Assembly: GCA_003254885.1 (NCBI GenBank)
Contig: QANT01000115.1
Span: forward strand, 1-64,000
Origin: Purshia tridentata
Taxonomy: Eukaryota; Streptophyta; Magnoliopsida; Rosales; Rosaceae
Direction of reading: 5' to 3'
Length of the DNA stretch: 64,000 nucleotides
Position numbers and translations under genes: made by a program. Positions 50,763 through 63,671 of this stretch are shown here, in pieces (the first letter of the stretch is position 1; each line of letters opens with the position of its first letter). Below the pieces are notes generated by a model. The model did not search any database. It saw only the letters and a list, made by a program, of their open reading frames with translations, and was not told the DNA's origin.

Positions 50763-52358
50763 AATTGAAATGTTGGCATTAGTTTTCTAATATATCAACG
50801 AAAGAACCCTTCATATCTGTAAAAAATATGAATGAAAGGAGGAAGAGACTGAAAAAATAAAAAATCTCTGGGGACTTTTGAAACTATTGAAGGACAAGTA
50901 TGCATTGGTCTCTAAAGATTTCAGCTTCCATGTTTCGACTTTCAGGTTCTAATTTGAAACAACTTTTTGATACGTAATTATGGACAATACTTATATTTTA
51001 TTAAAGTCAGTCTAGTCATTTAATAAACTTGCATATTTGATTCAAAACCAACATGATTACATATTATCAAACATGGACCAATGAAGAATGGGAAATTAAT
51101 GATGAATATATAATTGAAGCAACCTTTATCTTCTTGACGGTTGAAATTGAATAAAGAATATTATCCGTGGGATTGGTGAGTCTCATCGATCTTTGCCAAG
51201 TCAAATAGTATATTGATGTGAAGCAAAAGCAAAAGATATTCCATAGAGGGAGAGAGCACCTTTTGATTTGTAGATACTGATATGATATAAATGAAGATTG
51301 AAGACAATGACAGGAAAAATACAATTAAACTGGATCACACAAAGAAGACGCCCAGAAACAGGTCCAATCCAAAAATATAAGGACTGTTACAGTGGTGGAC
51401 GTAGTCCAAACTCTTAAGCAATGGTCGGACAATTTTTTCTTCCACACTTTTGACTCACTATTCAGAAATAAGAATTTACATTTGTGGTCCAGAAGCTTTG
51501 AATTGAAAGGCACTAGAAAGAGAAATTAAAGTGCTTTGGGTTGAAAATTTTGAAATTACATCACAATGGGTGGACCAAGAATAAAATTTGGGTGTCAAGT
51601 GCTGCCACTAATGGTTAGGAGGAGTGGAGGACTTGGATGCAATGAAGTACCTATGAAATTCCCTCTAAAATGCCTTTTGGTGGCTTTGTTTCGAGTTGGT
51701 TTTTTGATTTCCACTTTTCACCTACCACATTGTTGAACAATTGTAGCCTCACGCTTAAGAATTCAAAAGCTTCCTTCTTTAAAGTTATGCTCTTTCATAT
51801 TGAAATTAGCTTCTAGAAATCTCATTAGTAGTTATTTGAAATCACTATTTCAGGCACCAGGATCAAATTTCTAGTACAAGGAACCAAGGATCAAAATAAT
51901 ACTTGAATGAACCTTTCTACCAATCTAGCAAGAGAACAAATAAAACTTGCATTTTACAAGAGCACACAATATGCTAAAAGGGTTGCAAATGCCTACCCAA
52001 ATAACTGATAATTTCATAAAACCAGGAAGGCTGCAGTAATTACACATCACTTAATTTGGAACCTACCTATCCTTTGGAATGTTCATATTCGTAGAGAACT
52101 CTCCTAAAGTACTGCAAAAATCACCAGGACAATGTAGAATCTAATAGATCACAGGTTAATCGCATGAAGGAGAGTTGAATACAAAAGGAAAAATAAAATT
52201 GAGCAACTGCTTTTTGTACCTCTTCAGCTATGAATTTCCTGTCTTCTGCCTGCTGGTTGTAAGCCAAAAGTTACGTTAATTAGGTTTTTGGTCCGTTGTG
52301 AAAACCAACAAGTTAAGCTAAGTGTCATGTATGACTGCAGATAACACCAGCTTCCTGA
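50763..52358. other. Spacer upstream of tRNA-Phe and 3' flank of the bZIP gene
   Basis: AT-rich with no supported gene. The ORFs at 51067-51324 and 51325-51513 show no pattern. The upper part is expected to hold the bZIP 3' UTR. Confidence 0.5.
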
Positions 52359-54842
52359 TCATCTAGCAGCAACAGCATCGGTCCTAGAGAGTTGATGAAG
52401 CTTGGTTTCAGACATAGGACTTTCATGTGTCTCACGATCCAGTTGAGCATTCCTGCTTACAGAACCCAAATTGCCAAGTATATTCTCAGCACCATTTGGC
52501 AGGGCCAAATCAACTTCAATCTTAACTGAAGCAATTCCTCCTTGCTGCACTACCTGTGCATTTTTCAGCGTCTCCTACAAGATACAATTCATGTGAGATC
52601 AAGGTACAAGTGAATGTAAATACAGCTTAGATACAAACAAGCTAGGATGGACCAAATCAGCTATACTAGAATGTCCTTGTTCAACTAAACTCGGTAGCAA
52701 GCACTAGAACACATCTGAACAAAATTCATACCTGCACCACACCCCTGCCTACACTTGGTTAACTTTTTCAACAACCAAAAACAATTAAGCATGATTATTC
52801 AATATGGAGACAGCTTGGTTACTTTGTGTATATGATAGGGTATAAGAAATAAAGATCACCATATGAACATGGTTGTTCAAGTGCCTATCATTTGTTGGAC
52901 AAAACAGAGTTTCACTAGACGGGTCTTGGTGGTGCCTATGCATATCCAAAGGCTTCAACAAACCTATAGCCCACCCCTATGACCCCAGACATGGGCTTGG
53001 AAAATGCAACTAATTTCACATGTATCAGCATACTGAGAGACTCCAAATTCTGCAGAGAGAAGGCCCTAGAAAACTGGTTCTTTCACAATGGTGGTTTTAT
53101 TATTAACCTTGAATCCATGCATCAAGGGGAAAAACAAAAAAACAAAACTAACAATGAATGCGAACACATATGAAAAATTATTGAGAACAGATAGAAACAA
53201 AGTCTACAAGGAAGTACCCTTAGTGCGGCATTTGCAAGCCTCAATTTCTCTGAATCCCTTTTCAATACATCTAGTTCAGATTTAAGGGCCATATTCTCTG
53301 TGTTTAAGGATTCACATGTCCTCACCAGTTCCTCATATTCAGCCTGCTTCCTCAACCTAGATCTCCTTGCAGATTCTCTGTTAGCCTGTTTCCTTCTCTC
53401 TCGTTTCAACTGCCTTTCGTCCTGAGGGAATTAACATGCATAATGAATGGTCTGAATATGACAGACTACTTCTAGGAGTTATCTTAGAATTTATTGCATC
53501 CAAGGATCTGTTCAAACTCGATCATTACTCAAAAGTTAAGAATATAACAATGTTTCAACAAATAACTGCCCTGCAGAGTCTTAAGATGGGCTGTGCTTCA
53601 CAGCTAACTCTGGGTCACAAAATTTGAGGAAATTCCAAATCCACAATCTTTCATCAACCCCATGGTTGCAATTCAAACCAGTAACTGAGTGTTGTTCAAA
53701 ACAAACAAATAGAAAGGTATCAAAGGCCGCAATTCTTTTAAAAACTTATCTGACTTCAATACAAATTGAAGTTAATAGGCATAAGCTTGCAAATAAGTAG
53801 TACCAACAACAAAAAGTGAACATTTGCATACCAAAACCATTGTGTCAAAAGACGACCCTGCACGAGCAGAAGGAGCAACAACAGCTGTGCCAATTCCCAT
53901 TTTCTGATATGGGGGACCAACAGATACGCCCACAAAACTAGAAGGAGGTGTAGTAATAGAAACATTAGTGGTATTCTCATTCGTTTCCCCTTCAGTTTTA
54001 TTACAGACCTGAATATGGATTCTCACATCTTTCTCTGTCACCCAGATAATTAAGAAAAAGAGTTCAGTCAGCAAGGAGTAATTGGTTTAGGCTGCATAAT
54101 TCCCAGTCCTTCATCCAAGCAGATACAAAACCATAATAAAACATCCCCTTTTCTATACTAAACCGGCGGAAAAGGGATGGGAAATAAAAAAAGCAACCAA
54201 AATTTCCCCACATAAAATGAAACTCAGAAATCATGATTAAGAAATTCCAACACAAGAAATGCAAAGTATAAACTAATGGGAACTACTTAACCATACCAGC
54301 AGATGGCATGCTCTCAGACCTGTTGTTCCTCTGAGTGTGGTGGTCTGCCTAATAGATGAAATCCATGATTACTTTAACTTCATGTTAAATATCATCTAAT
54401 CATCAAATCATCAAACACAAAGAGGAAAAAGAAGGGGGAATCCATCAAATAGTGGACATAGAAAAAGGAAACTCTTACTTCAGTGCTTCCATCAGTTCCA
54501 TCTGACAAACCATCAACGTTTTGTTCCAAACTGCACATGATTATAAGATCAAAATTTAGGTTGCTTACATTTAGTGACAATATCGTAGAACTAACTGTAA
54601 ACTGCCAAACGGTGCATAATCTCAAATTGTGTGATGTATAAAGGTTAGCCTCCAACATGAAAAAAATAAAAAGAGCGAAAAAAAAAATTATTTAGGGGCA
54701 AAGAGAAAAATAATAACTTCTCCACATACCTCTTTGATGCCTCAAGGAATAGGTGCCTAGCATCACCCTTGGGATTGTCACATCCAACTGGTACTGCAAG
54801 TCCATCCAATCCCTTTAACTTCTTTGTTACATCTTGGTCCAT
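52359..54842 (-). CDS. Group-G bZIP (G-box-binding-factor-like) without the proline-rich N-terminus, 6 exons
   Basis: Predicted 279 aa. Exons on the minus strand: 54842-54730, 54530-54479, 54348-54297, 54034-53832, 53421-53218 and 52574-52359, stop TGA. Residues 141-168 are the basic region (N154-x7-R162, RKQANRESARRSRLRKQAE, a group-G sequence). A zipper with leucines at 172, 179, 186, 193, 200 and 207 follows. The middle part is Ser/Thr/Gly-rich with the GBF-like LSDGTDGSTE. GBFs normally begin with a proline-rich MFMR domain (PDW..MQAYY); none is found up to 57 kb. The frame is open 14 codons above the chosen ATG, back to a TGA just before a possible acceptor (GTGACAG at about 54887), so an unseen upstream exon is possible. 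Likely nuclear; binds ACGT-core G-boxes, alone or with full-length GBFs. Confidence 0.85.
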
Positions 54843-57260
54843 ATTGTCCAATGTTTTAGAAAGCTTTTCCTGTACTTGAAGAAACTGTCACACGCAGCTC
54901 ACTAGCTCAGTGTCAAGGTAACCAATTTTTCTTCACAGGCTCACAGCTGCAAAGGCAGAATGCAAAACTGTTGATTTTTTAAAATTTAAATGTAAATGCG
55001 TAAACAAATATATTCTCAAAGAATAATCTAATACCCATCCTTTTTTCTTTCATTTGCATTCATGACAGCATTTCATAAACCCATTTCACAAGTTAATACG
55101 TGGCGAATGATAAACTTGTAGAAACAAAGAAGCTTCATCATCAACAATTTCATGCACTCATACAGAACTTACCTTTTTATCTCAGTAATTCATCATCGCA
55201 GCAAGCCCATTAGTATCAGCTTTAATCGTTAATTAAATAATATTAATACTACTGACACCAGGATTCTCAATTTATCAAAACCTGCGCTTGCTTTCTCTGA
55301 ACCCGTACCAACCCCAAATCTACACAGAATTTAAAATAAAAGACACTATTTTTTTTTTTCAAAAAATTACCAAATAAAAAAAATTTTCATTCTACAATTA
55401 GTTTTAAAGTAAAATTTTTCCCTTTTCTGCATCTGTGAATTCGAAGATCCAGAAAGTTTCCATTTTTAGGTCCTGAGGCAGAATGTCTAGAAATTCTAAC
55501 AAAAACATAAGAACAAATTCAACGTACCTGAATCTTCAGAAATCTCTGGAATATAAACTCAAAAATAGACCCTACCCTATCCCTAGCTCTTCAATTTTCC
55601 CGCCTTTACTTTCCTCGCTTGCAATTTTATCGGGAATCGAGGGGATTTTCAGCTGGAGGAGAAAAAGATGGGGAAAAAGACAATGTAGAGAGAGAGAGAG
55701 ATGAGAGGGCGTAACGTCACCCGCGCGGCGCGTGCGTTGGCTTTGGTTATCGAACACCGGCGGTCAGATTGTGAACAGGGATAACGCTAATGGCTCAGAT
55801 GATCCATGTGGCACGGTTGTTCTGAGCCATACACGTGTTGCACAGTGATTCGCCCCAAAAAAGTCCAGTCAAAAAGCCTGTGCTCTAAAGGACTATAAGT
55901 TTGTGTTTTTTTGCCCTCTTCATGCAACATCCGTTGCTGAATGTACCGGTCAGTGGGCCCCAAAATCCGTTTTCCGCACTATCACATGGTCCACATTGTA
56001 TCCAGATTTTAATTGATTTTATTTAGAACAATATATTTGGTTATATAACTGTTCATTTGAGGGCTCCTCTTAAATTATAATTTCGACAATTCCAGCACAT
56101 ATAATCAAAATTATTCACTTTGTAAATTGTTTATTATAGATCATCTTTGTAACAAATTAATTCAATTCTAAATTATTTTATTATCTAATTGTTGTCAATT
56201 AAATAAAAAAATCAATGATTTCATTAAACAATTACTTTTTAATCAAAAACTATTTATTTTTATTTACTTAAAATTTAATAAATAATGAGTAATCATAAAC
56301 CCTAATGTGTCATGTCTTACAATTTAATCACAAGATAATAAAGAAATCTTGAATGGAGTATATGTACCACGAACCAGTGCTATGTGCTAATTCGTAACGT
56401 TAACTTGCTATTGACTTATAAAAGACTCAAATCCAACTTGAGCCTGTAGCATTCTCTTATTTAGAACTAAACTTATTTACACACTCATTAAGGAGAAAAT
56501 CCAGTTAGTCTAGCCATTTTTTCTTTAATAAAAAACTATAATTATTCAAGAAATAGTAGCATTGTTCACACAATACCATTTTAACATTGTGTCAATATCG
56601 CATTATTTGCGCCCTATCCTATGCTAATCCCCATTTATTATGTGGTAACATGTCATACTTCCGGGTTTATATTAAGTGATGATCAACCTCAACTCATTAA
56701 CTTGGTATCAAGTTCAAATCATACTAAAAACGTGAACAATTCTCAACCCTCACACTTGGCATGGTGGGCATCAGGCATGCTGTCCCACCAGAAATGTTAC
56801 CAATCCTCCACCGTGAGTTTCAAGTTTGTATGTCACCATACCAACAACCAAAAGAAATGTAATTCTCTTCAATAATTCCATAGGTTGGGATGTAAAATTG
56901 GTAATATTTAAGAATGATGATCTGGTATGACAGAGGTATTATAATCATACATAAGAAGGAAGAGTCATGCCTTTCAGTATCTTTGAGGGCAAATGGTATG
57001 CTTTCAGCATCGGGAGCTTCTGAGAGAATTCTCACCAGCAGCACATAGAAATCAATTCTCGCATAACCTCTTAATTCAATATCCATTCTTTTAAGGCCGC
57101 TTGAATCGAAATTCAGCACAAAAAAAAAAAAAAAACCTTCTTGTACTGCGTGAATTCATCCATCAGCAAAGGCATCGAAGACAATGCTGTAAATGAATTG
57201 TCTTAAAAAATCCTTCAATACTGATTGCATCAATAGTTGTGACTTGTGAGGCAAGTTAGA
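54843..57260. other. bZIP leader/promoter and HPGT 3' flank
   Basis: Probably holds a spliced 5' leader of the bZIP gene (54.85 to about 55.7 kb) and its promoter, with a GA run (55687-55702), a GC-rich ACGT cluster (55711-55740) and a G-box (55832-55837). The remainder is AT-rich, with the 3' end of the HPGT gene. The short ORFs are not convincing, and no MFMR-type exon was found here. Confidence 0.5.
55711..55837. promoter_or_regulatory. ACGT-core elements upstream of the bZIP gene
   Basis: GTAACGTCAC (55711-55720) holds a TGACGT-type C-box on the minus strand, and CACGTG (55832-55837) is a perfect G-box. Both lie just upstream of the probable transcription start of the G-box-binding bZIP gene, where self-regulation would be possible. 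Confidence 0.45.
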
Positions 57261-60200
57261 TCACACAGCTGTACATATTGCTCCTGAAACGAAAGATGCA
57301 TATATGTATTAATTGATCCCTTCCAATCTAACAAAAAAGAGAATCACTTTGTAATAAACTACTATTTTCAATCGTTTCGTTTTCCCATTTTCAAGTTTTC
57401 CATAAAAGTAAGTAAATTGCAGTATCATTTCCTTGCCCTTATATTATATTCATCAGTAATGATTTTAAGTTTCAGGAAATCGTCTGGGGCAGTTTTGGTG
57501 ATTGCAAAACATGAGTAGGATTGAGGTAGTAGTAATAATCCAATAAACTTTCAAGTGAACATCAAATGTCTTCAGGAAGAGTCCAGGACTTTTTTCTATC
57601 TTTAAGGTCTTCAACATTTTATAAATTTTATATATTGCCTAAGGCGAGAAACCCCCAATCCCCCGCCCCCTCTTCATTATGTTCATATTTAAAATAAAAA
57701 ATCATTGCACTTGTCTGTGTTAGAAGAGAGACAACCAGACCTGGAAACCAGGAGGAGCAGCAAAACTTCCGTTCATCAATGTGCTCCACATCAAGCCCAA
57801 TGAACCATGATCCAGCACTAACATCATCGTGAGCATATGTACGAAGACTTAACCTGCAAAAGCAACAGAAGGCTATAACCAAATCCTGCCCTGCTTGCTC
57901 TGCATTATACATAATATATCAAATACGAAAAGAGAAGGGGGCAGAGGTACCTGTTTATTGATATAAACTGAGCTAATGCTCTAGAAATGGCATACATTTC
58001 ACCAGAAGCGTGTCTAAAGTATCTGCATCAGACAAGACATGTAATTTTGAGCCAAATAGAAATTGCATATCAAATCTTGAGAATTGATGTAGCACATATG
58101 AATGCTATCACATCTTGAATGGCTTCAAGGTATTTGAATACTACGACCTAGCACACACCATAATAGTTGAGGTGAGAATCTTTTTTATAAAGTAAATATA
58201 TCAGGGAAATGACACAGTAATTTAACAATCAGTTCATTAGTTTATTTATTAGAAGCAATGCTTTTAGTTATTCTCTGTGTATTGTGCTACATATATACAA
58301 TAAAATAGATCTGAAAAGTTCAGTCCTTGCCTATCAACTTAAAAAGTAAAAGATCATTCTTTGAGGGGGCAATGAAATCCAGTTTTAGGAAAAAAACACT
58401 GCCAACCTAATTACCTAAATTTTCAAATTTACTAGACTAGTTCTAATACTTAATCTACTGAAAGATGCATGATCTTAAATTATAAAATTTTGGGGAAACT
58501 ACATCGTCGCGTCCAATGTTATATTTGAACTCCTTTCTATAATTTCATTTACCCATGGAATAGATTCTCAATAATAATTGGGATACTTTCCCCAAAAACC
58601 AAGTCTCTGTAGAGTTTAACAATTTCTATCAGCTTAACAGTGATGAATCTGTCTCTTTTGAGTTTCAATCCATTTATCTGACTGCAATTGAACATAAAAT
58701 TCTGGTGAGCCAATCCAATATTGCATAGAACATTGCATGGCATTTTTCTTTATGATGAAACCACCAATACATTGTAGAGAAAGCGCATCAACTATTAATT
58801 TTTTAGGATAATATCTTGTCAGGCTACATTGACAGTCATGTCAAACCTAAAAGAGCATTCTACTCATATGACTAACAACCATTCTTTCAGAGATACATCC
58901 TACCAAACAAAATATTAATGATCACAAATACACTTCGCCCTCCCACCATTACTCTACTCATATTCTACAAACCAAGCTCCACCCTATCCCCACTCTTATT
59001 CCAACAACCATATTTAACACCGTTATGTAAAATTATTTTGCCTAAATTTCCACATTGTAGAGAGAGAGAGAGAGAGAGATTGAAAGTGTTTTTTGCTTAC
59101 GATTTTCCATCGCCAAATTTCCACCAGTCTGGTTCATACCACTTGTTTGTCCTGTATAATTAAGACAATAAAAAATTTTTTATATGAATCTAATCTTAAA
59201 TTTCTTGTAATTTTAAAAAAATTTCATCAAATAAAGCATGTCTTCTGCACTCACGGTTCAGAGAAAACTTCATCTGATTTCATGCACCCAATATAGACAC
59301 GAGGCTTATCCAAATAAGCAGCTAGTGTTGCTCCCAGGACATCTGAATTAGAAGGCAATGTCAATGATTAGCATGCAATTCAAATAATCTGTTTAGGCTA
59401 ATCGTATTTTCTGGTATGCTTAGAATCAAACATTGCATTGTTTTCAATAATCCCCTTTTCTCAAGTTATTGCTTCCACCACAACTTATCAATTAAACCTA
59501 CAGTGTCTAAATGTAAGCTATTCTGAAATAAAAACAAACAATTACAGATTTTTGAAGCAAAATTGTACTGGTAAATAAATGCCAAAAGGTCATATCTCTA
59601 AATTGAGATTGTGTGTTCTGAGACAGAAAATGAACACTTTCTTAAGTTCCTCTCATTTTCTCAAATAGTAAACACGCGTTTGTTTTAACCAGAAAAGAAC
59701 ATCACCTTTCTTGTACCAGTATTATCCAATTAGCTACATGAATTTGCAAAATATGAAAAACAGTTATTGCAATGGGAGACAAAAGAAAAGGAAAGAAATT
59801 ATCATGTGAATATGTATTCATTTTTCTTCCAGATCAGAATAATGTTATGTAGGTACAAGTACAACATAAAGTATCCCGAGGATCCACTATCTTCTTCACT
59901 ACAAAAAATAATAATATTAGGACTACATACCAATATTAACAAAAACATCATCATTGACCTTGAGATAAAACTCAACATCCCAGTTCTCTACAGCATGAAT
60001 AAAGAATGATTTCATCTTTTTTGGACGGTCCTCAGATGCCTCCACTTGATCATCCTGTAAAGCAAAAAAAGGGAATGAAAATGAAATTTGATATAACATC
60101 ATTTGCTCCTTTTATATCTAGCATTAAATTGAGCATATAGACTAACTCCCTATTTCAGCTATCACACATATGATACATGAATCAACTATGAGGGATGTGC

Positions 60201-62311
60201 ACAAATTTTGGCCAAGGGCCATGAACATGATACAATAAAAATCAGGAACAGGCAGTGAGCTTATTTTTCCTCAAACTACAATTTGAGACTACATTGGCTA
60301 AATCATAACAACAAATTAGTTATAACTTAGAAAATGGAACAAGTCAATAATCAACAAAAACATACTGTGATAGCCATACAAAAACTAAGATACACATACA
60401 ACATTCACATAACCTAGGGTAGGTTAGTTCATTAGTCTCTACTCCACATACAAACTTCTACTATTGCTAAAATCATCTTGTATTTTTCACAGGAATTTAA
60501 GTTTCTTAATGAATCCCAATATATCCACATAAAAAGTATTCAATAGAAATTCAGATCTCGACAACATGAAATTTTATTTAAACTAAGAATCCCACCAAAT
60601 ATTTGTAAACCAGATCATCAAATGGTTGAACATACAAGAACAATGAAGTCATTGGTCTTCCTATTTTCGCTGTCGATTTGCCTGTCCAAACTGTCTCCAC
60701 GATTTGGGCTGCAAGATATACATACTTAACTGAACAGAGAACTGTAGACAATTCCTTGTCATCATTCTAAATCATCGATATACAGACCTTCTTCCAATTA
60801 TAAATCGCACAATGATGCCCTTTTCATCTTCCAATTTTGTTAACGCTGCACCTGCATATATTGTATATTCAGATTAATCAACATGGCCACATGGGAAACA
60901 AGTTTGAAAGTAGTCGCATCAACACAAAATGTTTCCATTATGTAAATTCAAAATTAATTATCAGTCTTCATCTAGATTAAGCAACCACATGTAAGCAATG
61001 CATCCAAAACATTTCGATGGCAATCTTAAACAGGAAAACATCATAACAGAGATAATAAAAAGCCAAATTCAACAAAATGAATATACTATAGTTCACGAAA
61101 CCTGTAACAGAATCGTGGACCATCTTATGACCTCTTAAATTGTGTGTGCTAGCCAGACAACATTCGAATGGCTTTTCTTTCATATTTCTATAAATCTCCC
61201 TTGTAAGAAGGCACCATATCATGAGCTCTTAATGTAGTGAAACAGCGATACCATGGGAAACTCTCTAGTCACATTCGGTGGTATTATGATGTTGAAAATC
61301 CACATACCATGAAATTCCACGAGCCCATGCCAACTACAGAATTGAAAACGAACTTCCATGGTTCCTTTCCTTTATTTTACTCATCCCTCCTATAGTCATT
61401 GACTCATTGGTGTACTGTTCAGTTCAAATGGAAATCCCAAACACACGAAGTAGACAGTTGTTGGAGTCTATGTAACATTAACATGAGTCATCAAATCACT
61501 GTACAGAGGACAGAAGAGACAAACTTTGAAGTTTGCAAGAAGTTACCAGTAGACATCCACGCCTTACGTATTGCATCCCTATTTTTCTTGCGCCCAAATG
61601 TTGTAATAATTCCTATAACAGCTAGAAGCTTCTTCTTAGAATGATCTCCCTCATCTTTCGACAAGCTCTTTGGAACAAAACCTTCTTGTTTTGCTGCAGC
61701 CAGTTCCATCTCAAGGTTGGACAACTTCTTCTGCTGCTCCCTAGCAAATAAATAAGCATTCATCACAGTAAGCCCAACATCACAAATTGTCTAATATTAA
61801 CCCTTTAACAGAATCTATGGGATCTATTTACCTGCAAGCTATAATTTTAAGCGTGTCATCAACAGAAATGGCAGAATGACCCTGAAAAATGAAAACGGAC
61901 ATTTTCTGCCTAATTAATTACTTATTCTACGTTATTTTTTTTTTTTTAAATGATAAAAGAAACAATCTAAAGCAATACATATTAGACGGAAAACAAAACC
62001 CAAATGATAGAAGTACCTGACCGCTTCTTCTATCAAGCTCTTGAATCAAATAAACCCTATCTGCAGCATCCTGCCACAGACTATCAATACCACATCCTTA
62101 TCAAACATTCATCAAATCAACCGCCAAAAATCAAAGTTCAATTCAGAATATACCCAATTACTGATGCGAAAACAAAATCGAAAATTCGAAAAACTCACCG
62201 GCCGGCAACGTAGATTGCGGCCATGGTAGCGAGCATGGCGAGTAGGAGAACTGAAATTCGAGAGCGAAAAGACGAACCAGATAGGCGGCTCTGCGATGCC
62301 CGGCTATGCAT
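57261..62311 (-). CDS. HPGT: Hydroxyproline O-galactosyltransferase (HPGT, GT31), 12 exons
   Basis: Predicted 342 aa. Exons on the minus strand: 62311-62199, 62080-62017, 61881-61832, 61740-61547, 60851-60788, 60708-60636, 60054-59931, 59342-59255, 59151-59101, 58022-57951, 57853-57741 and 57283-57261. It is a type II Golgi protein with a short basic N-terminus, then one TM helix (ISVLLLAMLATMAAIYVAG). The GT31 galactosyltransferase domain has WMSTG, IVRFIIGRS and the metal-binding NDDVFVN (about residues 220-226). The WYEPDWWKFGDG, SYFRHASGEMYAIS and AHDDVSAGSWFIGL blocks follow, and it ends FCCSSWFPGAICTAV, the HPGT1-3 ending. HPGTs add the first galactose to hydroxyproline of arabinogalactan proteins. 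No lectin domain is present, which separates it from the GALT group. The last exon codes for only seven residues plus the stop. Confidence 0.94.
59059..59079. repeat. (AG)n microsatellite in HPGT intron 9
   Basis: A perfect AG run 22 bp from the splice donor of exon 9 (59101). Confidence 0.93.
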
Positions 62312-62385
62312 GTTTTTGGGTCTAACTAAAAGAAGAGACAGAGAGAAAGACACGCAGAGGTCCAGCTCGGGAAAAGCTAAGCGAA

Positions 62386-62393
62386 TTTAAATA
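62386..62393 (-). promoter_or_regulatory. Possible TATA box of the HPGT gene
   Basis: Minus-strand TATTTAAA about 75 bp upstream of the ATG, which would give a leader of about 45 nt. Confidence 0.4.
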
Positions 62394-63671
62394 GATTTTT
62401 AGGAACTGATCAGTCAGATGTGGGCGGGTTTTAAGAGCTCGATCGAGCTGTGATTCAGAGTTTGAAACTAGCTGGTTGCAAAAGAAGAATAAGAAGAAGA
62501 AAGGTGGATGGATGAAGAAGACGTTACTATTCGCTCCAAAACTAACGGGATTTTTGCAATTAATTTTTGTATTTTCTGTTTTTGGAAATTTTACAATTTT
62601 ACATCCTCTGTCAAAAAAATAAAAAAACTGATCCCACGCACGTGATGAGAATCACTTTTTGTCGTTTTTTGAATGGGAACAGAGATGCAATGTGCGCTCC
62701 AAAATTAACTTACCACACTCCGATCAAACAATTTTTTTATTTTAATCTCATTAAACAGTTTTAATAATTTGGACGCACATCAATTATGATTACAGAAAAG
62801 GACAAAAAGGTTAATCACTTTGTTTTAGATGCACATCATGCACTCTGTAAATAGAGAATATATTATCCCTTAATTTTAACACAAGGGTTGAAACTAGAAA
62901 CTAATAAACATAGAAGTAATTCTAGTCCTTGGATACATGACCCATCTCTTAGGTGAGCATTTTCATTGCATCATTATAGTTTGGCCGTTTTTCACTTTAC
63001 ATATAACCTTCAAAACTCTAGAATATACATCACAAGTTATATTCTTCTTCTAAATTTTTTCTCCTTTAGTTTGACCGTGTTTTTATTGTTTTTAAAATAT
63101 TATTTGCTTACATGAAAGTTATGGTGTGCGCATTTTATTATGTGGCATATGACGGATCTTACTTTTTGTTAAGGACATTTTTCATAATGTGAAGTCTCAT
63201 TTTCTATCCAAATTATTCATACATATGATAGCATATGCTCCAACATAAACTATAGTGAACACATCACCACTTGCCACATTAGAAAACTTGGGTCTCATAA
63301 TTTTCATGTAAGCAAATGCCTCAAAAACAGTGAAATTAACTAAGGGCATAAATTGAAAGACATATCTAAAGTTAAAGGGTACATTATAAAGTTTTAAAAG
63401 TCAAAGAAAAAAGTATGATCCAAACTGAGAGAGTGTGAAGTGTAATTAATCCAACATGAAACAAGATAAAAACTTTTCTCTCCATTCACACACCATCTAT
63501 TACCAATTTACAATTGACATTATTGCGTTTTTTTTATGACTTTTGAAATACACATTTTGAAATTTATTCCACTTAGTATCGAAAATTTAATTTTTCTTAA
63601 TTTAGTACCTGAATCCTGTTTTTGTATCTAATATTCTAAATCATAATTCTAAAAGTATAGTCAACATAAGT

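Noticed and set aside
54843-54851. Start of the bZIP protein three codons upstream
   Set aside because: That codon is TTG. The first ATG is at 54842, though an upstream spliced exon cannot be excluded.
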